Source: Ziziphus jujuba (Eukaryota; Streptophyta; Magnoliopsida; Rosales; Rhamnaceae). From it: 64,000 bases of DNA. The stretch is taken from contig NC_083390.1 in NCBI RefSeq assembly GCF_031755915.1, positions 15,159,001 through 15,223,000 on the forward strand, in the 5' to 3' direction. Positions within the stretch are counted from its first letter, which is position 1. Every line of letters begins with the position of its first letter. Below are positions 41,328 through 53,788 of the stretch, one piece after another. The notes under the pieces were generated by a model, which saw only the letters and a list, made by a program, of their open reading frames with translations, was not told the DNA's origin and ran no database searches. A program made the position numbers and the translations under genes.

Positions 41328-44257
41328 CTTTTGTGCCTCAATTAATGCTTAACTTTTGACTATGAATTTATAATAAACGTATTTTGAATTATTAGTTGGT
41401 TCTATGTCAGCAAAAACACTTTTACTATAAAAATGATTATTATTTGTCAAATCTTTTTGTTTTACTTAATATTGTTATCATTTTTTGTTTTCGCAAATTA
41501 GTGACACGATTATTACCGACATAACATAACAATTATTTATGATTATATATTTTCCATTTTAATAATTAATTAAAAATTTGCAAATTCTTACCCCTTAATG
41601 ATTAATTGTGAAAATTTATATTTATAAATTGTTGGAAGATATTTTGATAGTACAAATAGTGAAATGGAAAGCGTCTAACATTCCCGGTCTTAGTGTAATT
41701 TTCTAACATTAAATTATAACAAACCTTATTACAAACCTTAAGGGCTTAGATGTATTATAGCATTGTTTTTATAAGTAACTATATGTACATAGGGGAATGT
41801 ACCGTGTAAAAATTAGGGGTTCGACAAATATTGGCGATCCTTAACTGTTATTAGCTAATGGTAAATAATCACTTTTTTTTTTTATTAAAATAGATAGTAA
41901 ACATAATTATTTTTCAAAATTATAATGTATTTAAAATAAAACAGTTTTCAACTATTGAATGATCCTTTAATTGCTAGTACGATTTGTCAAATATTTTTTT
42001 ATAGATTCCGACCCCTTATATATATATATATAATCCGCAATTTATTTGAGATACTATATGTCACCGTATAATTATTTATAAAATATGTGTTTATAGTTGG
42101 AAATCAGATTCAACATGATAACGAAAATCTATATGGTTGGAAAACTACATAGAATCATAAACACTTTGGTTTTTTAGTACAATCACCAAAAATGGTTATT
42201 TTCTATTTAATTATTATGATTTCGATCCTTTTTTTTTTTTTTCTCAAAGAACATTTGTTATGTTATTATAGTTTTTATCATACAAAAAAAGATGTTATCT
42301 GCATACTAATCTACAAAAATACTTGTACATATATATATATATAAATATATATTATCATTAGGTGTTTAAATTAAAACTCATGATCATGGTATAAATTAAA
42401 TAACTGCAAATGGACATAAACTTTGCTGATACTTTAACCACATTATAAATATATTTCCTAATAATTTACACTTGATTATAAATAAAAATTTAATAATTCA
42501 CTTTCCAACATTAAATTTTTATATGGTTAATTCTTAGGTTCATATGATTTGGACAAACGAAAAAAAGAGAAAAAGAAAGACAATAAAGAAAGATAGAGAA
42601 AGTACACGAAAATTTATATTGGAAAGTGAAACCCAAATATGAATTTCTACTTTGGTGGGAAGTTTTGCCGCCTGTTTCCATATTTCCCGTTTGTTTCATT
42701 TTGCTAAAATCCCTATCCTTCCTTTATGTTTACTTTTTAGCTAAACCAAATTCCTATTTGAAACGTTTTGTGTGAGAAGTGTCCACCCCTCTGTGCAACC
42801 ATTTCCAACAGTAACACTCTCAACCTTTCTCTCAGTTTTTGTTTTCTTCTTTTCAAAATACATTTTTTGTTCTCTTCTAACCTCTGCTATCACCTATCGA
42901 ATCTCGTCCAAGTCCAGAATTTTGATTGAATGAAGAAGTCATTGTTCGTATGTACTTTTGCTCCACTTGTAAGGTATTTCTGTACATGAATGATTGGGTT
43001 TTATACATATCAAATGAAAGCAGCTGGATTGAGTAGCTAGATGGGGAAGCAGCTGAATGTGTTAAGTTGAGAGGGAAAAGGTTCTTCATGACCTAAGGAA
43101 GGCATTCTTGGTAAAAGGCATTGTCTTTCTGATTTTGTGGTGTCTTTCTCTAAATGACAAAGTTATAATACTGTAAATATTGAAAAATATATCAGATTTT
43201 TGTTTTTGGATTCATACCAAACTACATGATGAATCACTAGGAAAACAAATATACGTAACCTGCATTCTTTGTTGGAACAACCAATAGCTTATTGCAGCAT
43301 ATATAGGATTAGATGAATACTTTTTGTTACTATGACTTATACAAATTACATTTTCAAATCTTATTTGGTTTGTATAATTTCTAAGCTTATATGTCATTTC
43401 CTGGAATTATGGTTTGGTTATTCGTGGATGAGGTGGTTTTTTCCTTTTGACTTACCCTCCAATAAAATTGAAAAAACTAATTTATTATTATGGCAAAAAC
43501 CATAAAATTAGTGCATCTACACGAACTTTAGCCCAAAAATCATGTGACAGAGCAATTGAAATAACTAAATGCAGGAATACTTGCAAACTCCAAATTAGCT
43601 TATAAACCAAGTCAGCATAGAAACATAATAATATTGTTAATATTCTATTTAAAATACTAGGTTGCAAGATACCTCTATATCACAAAGTTTAGCCATAACT
43701 TAATGCCTAATAAGTTGGAAACTGCTATCCTTATTCTTTTTAAGGAAAGTATATGTATATACATATAATTTTTATATGATACAAAAATATATATTAGCGG
43801 CTCTTGACATTGTGCTTCCACTACCTTTCTATCACCTATAAAAAGGATCATGCTATAAGAAAACATACTGGACAAAAGGTCATTGTAGTTTTATCTTTAT
43901 TATGATAAAGTGAAGTTGACGATCAATGTTAATTCTAGATGGTTATGAATATACTCCAAAAACAAATATTAGTGGAATAAATAATGCTTAGTATACTTAT
44001 CATTGTTCTTTATGCTGTTGTTTTTTAAATAGACCATTTCATGCCTTTGAGTATATAAATATTGCAATATCTGTTCTCCTTTTGCTGTTTAACTAGCTTA
44101 TTATTTTTTTAATTTCCTAGCCTTTAATGTTATCTTGCTGTGTATTGAGACCCTTAGACCCATTTTAGCTTCAATATTGTACAAATGAATTTATTTTAAG
44201 TGATTGATATATTATATTCTTGTAACTATATATACTATTGGTTTCTACTAGGACGTT
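40412..44257. other. CACTA interior between the two gene regions
   Basis: AT-rich, with (AT)n at about 41300-41326 and 42019-42032. 42780-42920 is CT-rich and may be the 5' leader of the TNP2-like gene. A TACTAG|GACGTT junction precedes the ATG at 44258, which would fit an acceptor site. No other gene recognised. Confidence 0.4.
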
Positions 44258-47200
44258 ATGGATAAAAAATGGATATGGTGTCATGATAAGCTGTCAGATG
44301 AATACACAAACGGTGTTAAATCATTTATTGAATTGGCTAAACATCATTTAGATGAAGATAATAGGAGTAGATGTCCTTGTCGATATTGTCATAATGTTTA
44401 TTTCCAAGATATAAGTGTAGTTGAATAACATTTATGGGTGAAAAGATTTTCACCAGATTATCGCAATTGGATTTATCATGGAGAGGCATTGAATTTTGAG
44501 GATATTGAAATGGGTTTTGAGGAAGATGATGAAGCTATTGAAGATGATAGAGAAGAAGATGATAATGACGATATGATGGCAGCATTAAGAGATGCTGCAG
44601 GTGACATGGATATTGATGTAGATGCAGATGAAGGTCACATTGGAGATCAAGATCATAGCAATAACAAATTTGCAGGATTATTTGATGAAGTTGAAAGCAA
44701 GTTATATCCAGGATGTACAAAGTTCTCTACAGTGACCTTTTTGGTCAAGTTAATGCATATAAAAGCTTTAAACCATTGGAGTAACAAGTCATTTAGTATG
44801 TTGCTTGAACCTCTCAACGAACCACTTCCAGAGGGTACTAAATTGCCAAAGTCTTATTACAAGGCAAAATGTACACTTCATGCACTTGGATTAGGATATG
44901 AAACGATTCATGCTTGTAAATGGGATTGTGCATTATTTTGGAAAGAATCAACTAAATTGGATAAATGTCCCATATGTGTTGAACCGAGATACAAATTTCA
45001 AGGTACTGAGGGGAAAAGGATGCCTCAAAAGGTGCTTCGCTAATTTTCTATTACTCCAAGATTGCAAGGTTATTCATATCTCGTCATACTGCTATTGATA
45101 TGAGATGGCACAAAGAGAGGCGTCCTAACACAATGGAGTATTGAGGCATCCAGCAGATGGGGAATCATGGAAGCACTTTGATGAGCAATATCCGATATTT
45201 GCTATGGATCCTCGTAATGTTCAGCTAGGTGTTGCCACTGATGGATTTAATCATTTTGGTAATATGAGTACTTCGTATAGCATGTGGTCAGTGATGTTAG
45301 TGCCTTATAACCTGCCACCTTGGAAGGGCATGAAAGAGACTTTTTATATGATGTCACTATTAATACTAGGCCCAACAGCTCCTAGAAAAGACATTGATGT
45401 GTACTTACGGCCTATGATTGATGAATTGAAAGATCTATGGACAAATGGTGTCACCACATATGACATCTCTAAAAAGGAGAGGTTTACCATGCATGTAGCA
45501 GTGTTGTGGACAATACATGACTTTCCAATATATGGAACACTTTTTGGATGGAGTACAAAAGGATACAAAGCATGTCCAACTTGCAATGAAGATACTTCTT
45601 CCTAAGCTTTAAGAAGTAAGATTTATTACATGGGACATCGTCGATATTTATCCATAAATCATGCATGGAGAAATAATTGACAATATGATGGAAAGCCTAA
45701 ATGAAGATTAGCTCCAAGACAGTTTTCAGGAACTGAAATATTGCAACAGTTAGATAGGACAATTGAAAGCAGACTGAGGAAACATCCTGACAATGTGGAC
45801 AAAAAGAGAAAACGTGCTGCCTGTGAATTAAATTGGACAAGGAAAAGTATATTTTTTGAACTAGAATATTGGTTTAAATTAAAATTTGGCACAATTTAGA
45901 TGTGATGCATATTGAGAAAAACATCTATGATAATATAGTTGGAATAATGTTGGACATCAAAGGTAAGTCGAAGGATACTGACAAGGCATGTATGGATTTA
46001 AAGGATCTGAAAATTTAAAAAGAATTGCATTTACAAGAAAATGGTGGTAAAGTTTTGAAACCTTTGGCATGTTTTTCATTAACAAGGAATGAAAAACATG
46101 ACTTTTGTAAGTTTTTTAGGTCTGTTAAATTTCGAGATGGCTATGTTACTAATATTTCAAAGAATGTGAACATTAAGGATGGTAAGATATCAAATTTGAA
46201 AACTCATGATAGTCATGTTCTTTTGTAGCAACTTTTTTTTGTGGGTATAAGACCTTACATTAAGAAAGAGGTTTGTGCAACAATTATTGAAATGTGCATG
46301 TTCTTCCAAAAACTTTGTGCACGAACTCTATCTATTTCAGACTTGTTACAAAAGGGGATAATAGTTACATTGTGTAAGTTAGAAAGAATATTCCCTCCAG
46401 TCCTTTTTGATATCATGGTTCATTTAGCAGTTTACCTACCATATGAGGCAAAAATGGCAGGACCAGTACATACTCGCTGGATGTATCATTTTGAAAGGTA
46501 CAACCTTTGGTTATTAAAGTTGATCACTCAATTTACGTTCTCTTATTTTATTTTTTTACTTTTTTTTAATTAATTTGATCTTTTTCATTCATTGTTAGAG
46601 CTTTGGGAACATTGAAAAAATATATGAGAAATAAAGCTCATCCAGAAGGTTCAATAGCAGAGGGTTATGTTGTCAATGAGGCTTTAACTTATTGTTCAAT
46701 GTACTTTCATGGTATTGAAACTCGATTCAATAGGCCAAAACGTAATAAAAATGGTGAGAATCAGCTTGCTTTGACTTTGTCAGTATTCACTCAACCTGTG
46801 AACTTGTTGGGGAAACCTCAATTTGTTGAATTGAAAAATGATGATTATAAAAAATCTCGTTGGTATATCCTTTATAACTGCTGTGAGTTGCACCCATATA
46901 TTGAGTAAGAACCAAAACTTATGTATTATTAGTTGAAGTTCAAGATATGTAAATTATAAATCCATATTTCTAATTAAATTATATTTTTGTAGTGAGCACA
47001 CTCAAATATTGCAAAACAGGGGTGTCACAAGTATTCTGCAGGTACAAGAAAAAGAATTTCCACAATGGTTTGAAGAACGGGTATGTATCTATTAGTTATG
47101 AAAGGTAAAATTCAAGCTTGATATGTAAGTATTGTTTATTAGTTAAAATTACATTTTCACAGATAAAATATTTGAGTAGATGTAAATATCCAAGAGTAAC

Positions 47201-48032
47201 TAATGAGTTATACTCACTAGCATGTGGTCCTGATTATGGAATAAGATCATATAGTGGATGTGTAGTAAATGAAGTTCGATATCGTACAAAAGTTCGTGAT
47301 GCTAGGGGTGTCACTCAAAATTGTGGAATTTGGGTTGTAGGTGATCATGATGGTGAATCTTGTGACTTTTATGGGGTAATAGAAGACATTCTTGTGTTAG
47401 ACTATAGGTCCAAACACTCTGTTGTGCTTTTTAAATGTGCATGGTTTGACACAAATGTGAAAAAGAAAAAGATGATCACAAAGTTTCAATTCACAAGCAT
47501 TAATATCACTTCATATTGGTATAAGAAAGACCCTTTTGTCCTTGCCTCACAAGCTAACCAAGTGTTTTATGTGGATGATTACAAGATGGGTCAACATTGG
47601 AAAGTGGTTCGAAAGGTGCATCACCATCATCTATGGGATTTTCCAGACTGATTAGATGAAGTTGTTGATCATGATGATTCATTTGAAGTTGATGAGTTGG
47701 ATGCTTATCAAGAAAATGATTCAATGGACATTCAAATTTTATTTGAATCAATTGATATTCAGCATCTTAATTGTGAAAATGTTGAACCAATAGAAATTAA
47801 TTTGAAGAGTGCAACAAACTATGAAGATGCAAATAATGAGCCAGAGAGTGAAGATTTTGAAGATACAGATAGTGGTACAGAGAATGGTGCAGAGAGTAAA
47901 GATTATGAAGATGCAGATAGTGGTGCAGAGAGTGAAGATAATGGGGAGTACAATGAGGAAACCGACAATGATAGTGAAGATGAGTTGTTAAGTAATGGTG
48001 CAAGCGGTGAGGATACTGATTCATTTGCATAA
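44258..48032 (+). pseudogene. TNP2-like CACTA transposase gene, inactivated
   Basis: Plant CACTA transposase with the full domain order. Transposase-associated N-terminal domain from 44258 (WIWCHDKLSDEY... with CPCRYCHN). An acidic linker. Transposase_21 (TNP2) from about 44660 (LYPGCTKFSTVTFLVKLMH, SFSMLLEPL, CPICVEPRYKF) through 45141-45605 (RHPADGESWKHFD, DPRNVQLGVATDGFNHFG, YKACPTCNEDTS). DUF4218-like from about 46241 (ERIFPPVLFDIMVHLAVYLP, GTLKKYMRNKAHPEGS), with an intron near 46498-46598. DUF4216-like in 47157-47651. A low-complexity Glu/Asp/Ser tail. Disruptions: TAA at 44426-44428, TAA at 45041-45043, a frameshift between 45070 and 45141, a stop at 45603 with more stops and shifts to 46020, and TGA at 47649-47651. 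It cannot encode an intact transposase. Confidence 0.88.
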
Positions 48033-48036
48033 ATAA

Positions 48037-48040
48037 ATAA

Positions 48041-48099
<59 letters not shown>

Positions 48100-48212
48100 T
48101 TCCTTTTCTTAGTTTCCTATGTAATGATTTCTATCCATGTTAAAGATGATTATGCTCCATTTCAACTAATTTAATATAACCATATGTTGCCTTTTTAATA
48201 TAGCTTACTAGC

Positions 48213-48241
<29 letters not shown>
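48037..48241. repeat. (AT)n microsatellites after the transposase gene
   Basis: Two long AT tracts at about 48037-48096 and 48213-48241, just after the stop codon of the TNP2-like gene. Shorter AT tracts recur at 48812-48850. They make chance ORFs of Tyr-Ile repeats. Confidence 0.8.
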
Positions 48242-48243
<2 letters not shown>

Positions 48244-49629
48244 GTCAAGAATGTTCATATTGTTAGCTAATAATTCTTTTTTGTTTTTATTGTCATCACT
48301 TTACATATACTCTTATTTTTTAAAGTTTTATCATAATATGAATATATTGCAACATGTTATCACCTTGGACATATTAGATAGTTCCATCACTTTGCATATA
48401 CTAATTACTTGTATTGTTGTATTTATGTAATGATTTATATTCATTATACTGTTTTATTTGTGTAATGATTTCTATTTATGTTTATGATGATCATACTCCA
48501 TTTTAACTAGGTTAATATAACCTATGCTGTCTTTTGAATGTGGTTTATTTGCATATATTAATTACTTATATTTATATTCTCAGTTAATAATTTCTTTATG
48601 TTTATGTTATTATCAATTCTAATATACTTTTATTTGTTAAAATAGGGGTGTTATCATAATAAAAAATATTGCACCATCTTATCACTTTGGACAAGCACGT
48701 AATGAGAAAAATGAGTACATTTTTTTTTTTTTGTTGCAATTGATTACCTCTACAATGCCGATCATGATCCTAATAGGATATTTCTTAGAGTGTATCAGGA
48801 GGATTAGATATATAAATATATATATATATATATATCTATAAATATATATGTATATTTGTTTTTTTTTTTTCCAATTCATAATAGTATTTAGAGTAACAGT
48901 GATTCCATTTCCTTCATGTTTTACCTTGTGCAAGTTATTTTTGGATTGCGAATTACTTGTATATTTGTGCAGAGTATGTTTTGATTGAAAATTAATTATG
49001 TATTTTCTGGTTGAATTTAGCTCAATCATGAATGCTATTGGCTCAATAAAAAATCTTTTATTGGCGAAGTTATCATTGCATTTTTAAGAGTTTATCTTTT
49101 TTTTCCTAAATTTTATTATTGCCTCTATTTGTCAAATATTCACAAATGCATTTAGTGTTCATGGAGAATTTGAATGGAAGTGAGGGATATTTATCATAGA
49201 GTAGTTATGCACATTTTTTTCCCCAATGTCAATCAATTAGTAATTTGTTTCGTTTGTATTTTGTCCTCAATTTTTTATATTTAAGAATGAGATGGTATGA
49301 TTACAACAAATATGTGTGGATACAGTTTATGGTATGACTATAATAATAAGCATGGATATTGGTAGGTGTTTTTGAAATTACATTGTAGCATCTCACAAGT
49401 ATAAATTATATTGTTTGCTTTATTCTTGTTATATACAGATGCTTTTTCTTCTTTAATATTTTGTGTTTACAATGTAAATATAGTGTGGCATCAATTTCAT
49501 GTATGTAGTGAAATTTATAATAATATAATCAGTTTTATACTTTTTGGTTAAACATATAATTGAAATTTTATAATATTATTAATATTTATTAATATGCATA
49601 AGCATAATAAGCATAATTCACTATTAATC
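48242..49629. other. CACTA interior, 3' non-coding
   Basis: AT-rich sequence with no domain recognised. 48370-48540 contains imperfect local repeats of a TTTATGTAATGATTTATATTC theme. Confidence 0.4.
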
Positions 49630-50575
49630 TGTTGGTCGCTCAAATTATATTTCACCAACCAATTCAATGGATACCAAAATAAAGGTTTACTAAAACCCAA
49701 TATTGGTAATTGATAATGCCATTTCTATAAATGAATTTCGTTGCTGAAATATCTTTTCACTTCATTAACCGTTATTGACCAATTCTCAATCACTAAAAAA
49801 AGGATAGAGTGACTAACATTTTGGTCATTAAAATGCATTTCAAATTGGCAATGATTATTATTAACCACAACATTCGTTAGTGAAAAGTTCCTCGATGACC
49901 AAATAATAGTTATAGAGTAATAAATTTTGCCACCAAATGTAACTAGACAGTATACCGATAATTTTAGTGACCACTGCAATGTGTCACGAAAATACTATTT
50001 AAGGACCAAACAATTAGTCGTTGAAACTAAATTTATGCGACCAATTACATTGCTGCTAAAACCATATTTTCGCAACCAACTACATGGTCGTTCAACAACT
50101 ATTTCGATGACTAGAACGTTTTGTCATTGAAGAGAGCTTTTAGTTACCACCATTTTGGCCACGAAGATTTTAATAATTGGTCCCATAATATTTTTGGTTA
50201 CCAAGTTATAAGTTTTTAATGACCAAAGTATATGCTTAAAGTGACCATAAATAGTTACCAACACAGTATTGAGTGACCAACTATTGATTGCTCATATTTT
50301 CTTATTAGTTGGTAAAAGCTTAAAATTGGTGTCATTTCTAATATTCAAGGAGTTTTAAAGACTCATTTATGGTCACCAAATACATAAAAACTGGTCACTA
50401 AAACCTCAAAAGATTTAGCAACCAACATTTATTGGTCACGGAAATATAATTTGTTACGACATTTATGCGACCACGTGGTGACCACGGTTTTTTGGTCTCT
50501 AAAACCCACTAGTGACCAAAATAGGATGTTTTGCAACTAAATTAATAGTTGTTAAAAGGCTTTTTTTTAGTAGTG
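49630..50575. repeat. Right subterminal repeat region of the CACTA element
   Basis: Nearly a kilobase packed with motifs such as TTGGTCATTAAAATG, TTAGTGACCACTG, AAAGTGACCATAAATAG, TGGTCACCAAATAC, TTGGTCACGG and AGTGACCAAAATAGG in both orientations, ending at the inverted CACTAC terminus. They correspond to the repeats at the left end. Confidence 0.8.
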
Positions 50576-52065
50576 ACATTTTTCCTTTAGATAATCACAT
50601 CGAGCAACAAATCAAGTGTAACTTTTGAGATTGAATGAATTCTTATACTTCTAATTTTTTTTTCCATATGTTTTGCATATCCAAAAATATATTTTGTAGT
50701 AGTTATATTTACATTCAAATAATAGAATCTATAGGTCTCAAATATTTTACCAAAATAAAAATGCTTAAAAATAATACAGTTATAAAACCTAATTTATGCC
50801 TTGCTTGTAATAAATTTAAATTTGATGATACTGCATAGTTGGACTTTGACACTATTACCTGCATGAAGATAATAAAAGAAGAAGCAAATATTAACTCTTT
50901 ATTTAGATTAATCAAAATGAGCATGGAGACGAATTATTGGCCCAAATTAAAACATCATATAAAAACTAAAATCCAATCAATTTAGTCAAATAAAAGATAT
51001 AAAGAAAAAAACAAAATCACAAACTAGAGAAACATGAACAGTAAAAATTATTAGTGAATAACTACAATAATGAATTTATAGAATAGAATTAAAAAGTATT
51101 ATGAGAATGAATATAAATTCATTAAAATAAATAGCACCTAACAAACTTACTTTTCATTTTACGGTCTGTTTGGATAATACTAAATCTAGTAGGAATCTAA
51201 TTCCTTTGGAAAAATAATGATTTTCTTTTGTTTGCATATTTATTATGAGATTGAGAAGTGTGGCTTAAAAAATTAGAGTTATACCATTGTAGGAAAATAT
51301 TTGAGAAAATAAATGTCATTTTAAGAATTTTAGAGAAAATAGTTTTGAAACTTTTTTAAAATACATATTTTCCTTAATTTATTATACAATATTAAATTTA
51401 ATTATTTACAAATCCTATATTTTTTATTACTCACCAAATATAACAAGAGAAAAATTAATTCTAAAAAAATTAAATTTTGTGAATCAATTTCTCTCCAAAC
51501 TTTAATGCTTCCCAAACGAAGCTTTAAGGTTCTTTAGGTCAGAATGACAAATTAAAATTAAACAAATATGAAAGATAAATTAATGAGTAGAGAAGAAAGA
51601 AAGAGAGTAAAAGAAAAAAAAAATGCATAAATAAGAAGAGTATTTAACATTTTTTGTCTCCTGTTGTAGTGTTGAAATCTAATGAATTATTGAAAGATAA
51701 TACAAAAAATTTTAATTACACTTGGTTGATTTTCTTTTCCAAAAATAAAAATAATTAAAGATAATTACAATAATAAATGATCAATTAAATATAATTTAGA
51801 ATTCCAACAAAGCTAAATTCTTATATTTTCAATATAAATTAATAATTATATTTTATTTAATAAATGCATATGTGTGTATATATATATATATATGTATATA
51901 ATATAGAAATTCTTTTTTTTTTTTGGGAGAAATTGGGGCCCCAAAGCATAAGTCTTAGTGACATATGCCTTAAGCCGCCCCCATAATAAGTAGCTATTGT
52001 ACAATTGAATCTCCATATATTTCTCATAATTAGGATAATTCCTTTTCAATTACAATAAAGTACAT

Positions 52066-52108
<43 letters not shown>

Positions 52109-52969
52109 TTTTTCTTTTTTCTCTATAGCTTTTATCTCTTATCATTCTTTTAGTATCTCAGAATTAGACTTTATTTGGCATAATTTTTATTTTTATTTCT
52201 ACTTTTTTAAAGTGTTTTATGAAAAAAATTATTCTTCATTGAATTTGGTTAGATATGCTTTTAGAAGTCCAAAATAACTTTTAAAAATTATCCAAATACT
52301 TAAAAAAAAGAAAATTTCTAGTTTCAAAATTACTTTTAACTTGTTAAAAATTATGTCAAATAACTCTGAAAAACGAATTTCCATTGCTCAAAGGAATACT
52401 GCCCTTTCCCCCCACAAAAATATTGGGTCTTACGCATATGATCTTACATGAATCCTACACATTTGTAAAAGGAGGGAGTAATGGTCCAAAATTTGCAATA
52501 CCATGAGAAAAGGAATCGCTCAATTTATTTCTGTACCTTTTTTTTTTTTTTTTTTGGGAAATAAATTTATTTCTGTAACTACAGTTAGTACACCTACACA
52601 TTTATTATGACAGCATGGTTTTGGTAATATATTTATTATTATTATTATTATTATTATTTTAAGTGAATGGTTGTACGTATTACCAAAAATGTGGATGGAA
52701 GTACATTTATTATGTAAGCATGGATATGCAGGATAACATACCATAAAGTTATTTCACCCAAAAAAAAAAAAGAAGAAAAAAAAAAAAAGAGAAGATAACA
52801 TATTATAAAGTTGTTTTTTTTTTAATGAAAGTAACAAATTATACAGTTTAAAATATATTTTTTTCTCTTTTTTGTCTTTTGGTTTCAACTAAAACTCATT
52901 TTTAGTTGAGAGGACGTTCGAAAGAGGACGTATCATTAAGATATCTACACTCCATCATGTATAGAACCA
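50576..52969. other. Intergenic AT-rich DNA with simple repeats
   Basis: First three bases are the right target duplication (ACA) of the CACTA element. A weak MITE-like pair of ends (GGTCTGTTTGGATAATA near 51163 and CTTCCCAAACGAAGC near 51510) brackets about 350 bp, but the inverted match is short and no target duplication was confirmed. (AT)n at about 52072-52100 and (ATT)n at about 52629-52658. No gene recognised. Confidence 0.4.
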
Positions 52970-53115
<146 letters not shown>

Positions 53116-53788
53116 AGGAAAGAAATAGAAATACGTTTCAGTTGAAGTTTTTTAAGAGGATATATCTGGGTCTTTATCATTAAAATAATATTGATAAACT
53201 ACATAAACTTCATTTCTTAATTTAATATTTTCCCACTTGCAAAATCACTTTTGTATTATTTCAGACACTTCCCCTTAATATTTTGATTTTGCTTAGATTA
53301 AACATATATATGATTACCTTCTTCAAGTAACTGTTCTTTTTAATGGCAAAAATTCCCATACAACAAACCTAACAACAATAAAAAAAAGTTCAAGAAATGT
53401 GAAGTACGTAAATAATAACCTCCCACGTCAACTTACCTAATTTTATGCATCTCAACTTGTAGGACGGCACCATAATCCAGAAGGAAAAAACTAAAATGAA
53501 AAATAAAAATAATAAAACGACTTAATCATGAAACAGAAATAAATTGAAGCACCAACAATTTCTCCAAGAATTTGGACACCTGATCATTAGGGACACGACA
53601 AGGAATCTAATTAAGGCACTTTTCCGACAACAACAAAAAATCTACGAAAACTAAGAAGTCTTCCATTCGGCAAACATGTTTCCATGAATTGGCTCAGAAA
53701 TTACACACTTTTTTTTTTTTTTTTTTTTTTTTGCCCCCCAACCAGAACAAATATACGAAATCAAATTCCTTAGTGAAACCCAGTACAA
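53116..53788. other. 3' flank of the glycosyltransferase gene
   Basis: AT-rich, with a long T run at about 53710-53732. The 3' UTR of the minus-strand UGT gene should lie here. No other gene recognised. Confidence 0.4.

Larger units (their letters stand above)
35730..50575 (+). mobile_element. CACTA (En/Spm) transposon, full length
   Basis: A 14,846-bp element. The left end is CACTACAAAAAAG, the right end is CTTTTTTTTAGTAGTG (inverted: CACTACTAAAAAAAAG), and the 3-bp sequence ACA is directly repeated outside both ends (35727-35729 and 50576-50578), as expected for CACTA transposition. Many short GGTCACTAA / TTAGTGACCA subterminal repeats lie inside both ends. Two gene regions on the plus strand resemble TNP1-like (38612-40411) and TNP2-like (44258-48032) proteins. 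Both are interrupted by stops or frameshifts, so this copy probably no longer makes transposase but may still be mobilised in trans while its ends are intact. Confidence 0.9.

Noticed and set aside
47697..48032. Separate 111-codon acidic protein
   Set aside because: Same frame as the TNP2-like gene after a single TGA at 47649-47651; it is the acidic tail of the transposase.
51163..51530. Possible MITE with GTTTGG ends
   Set aside because: The inverted match is short and imperfect and no target duplication could be confirmed, so it is only mentioned in the flank entry.
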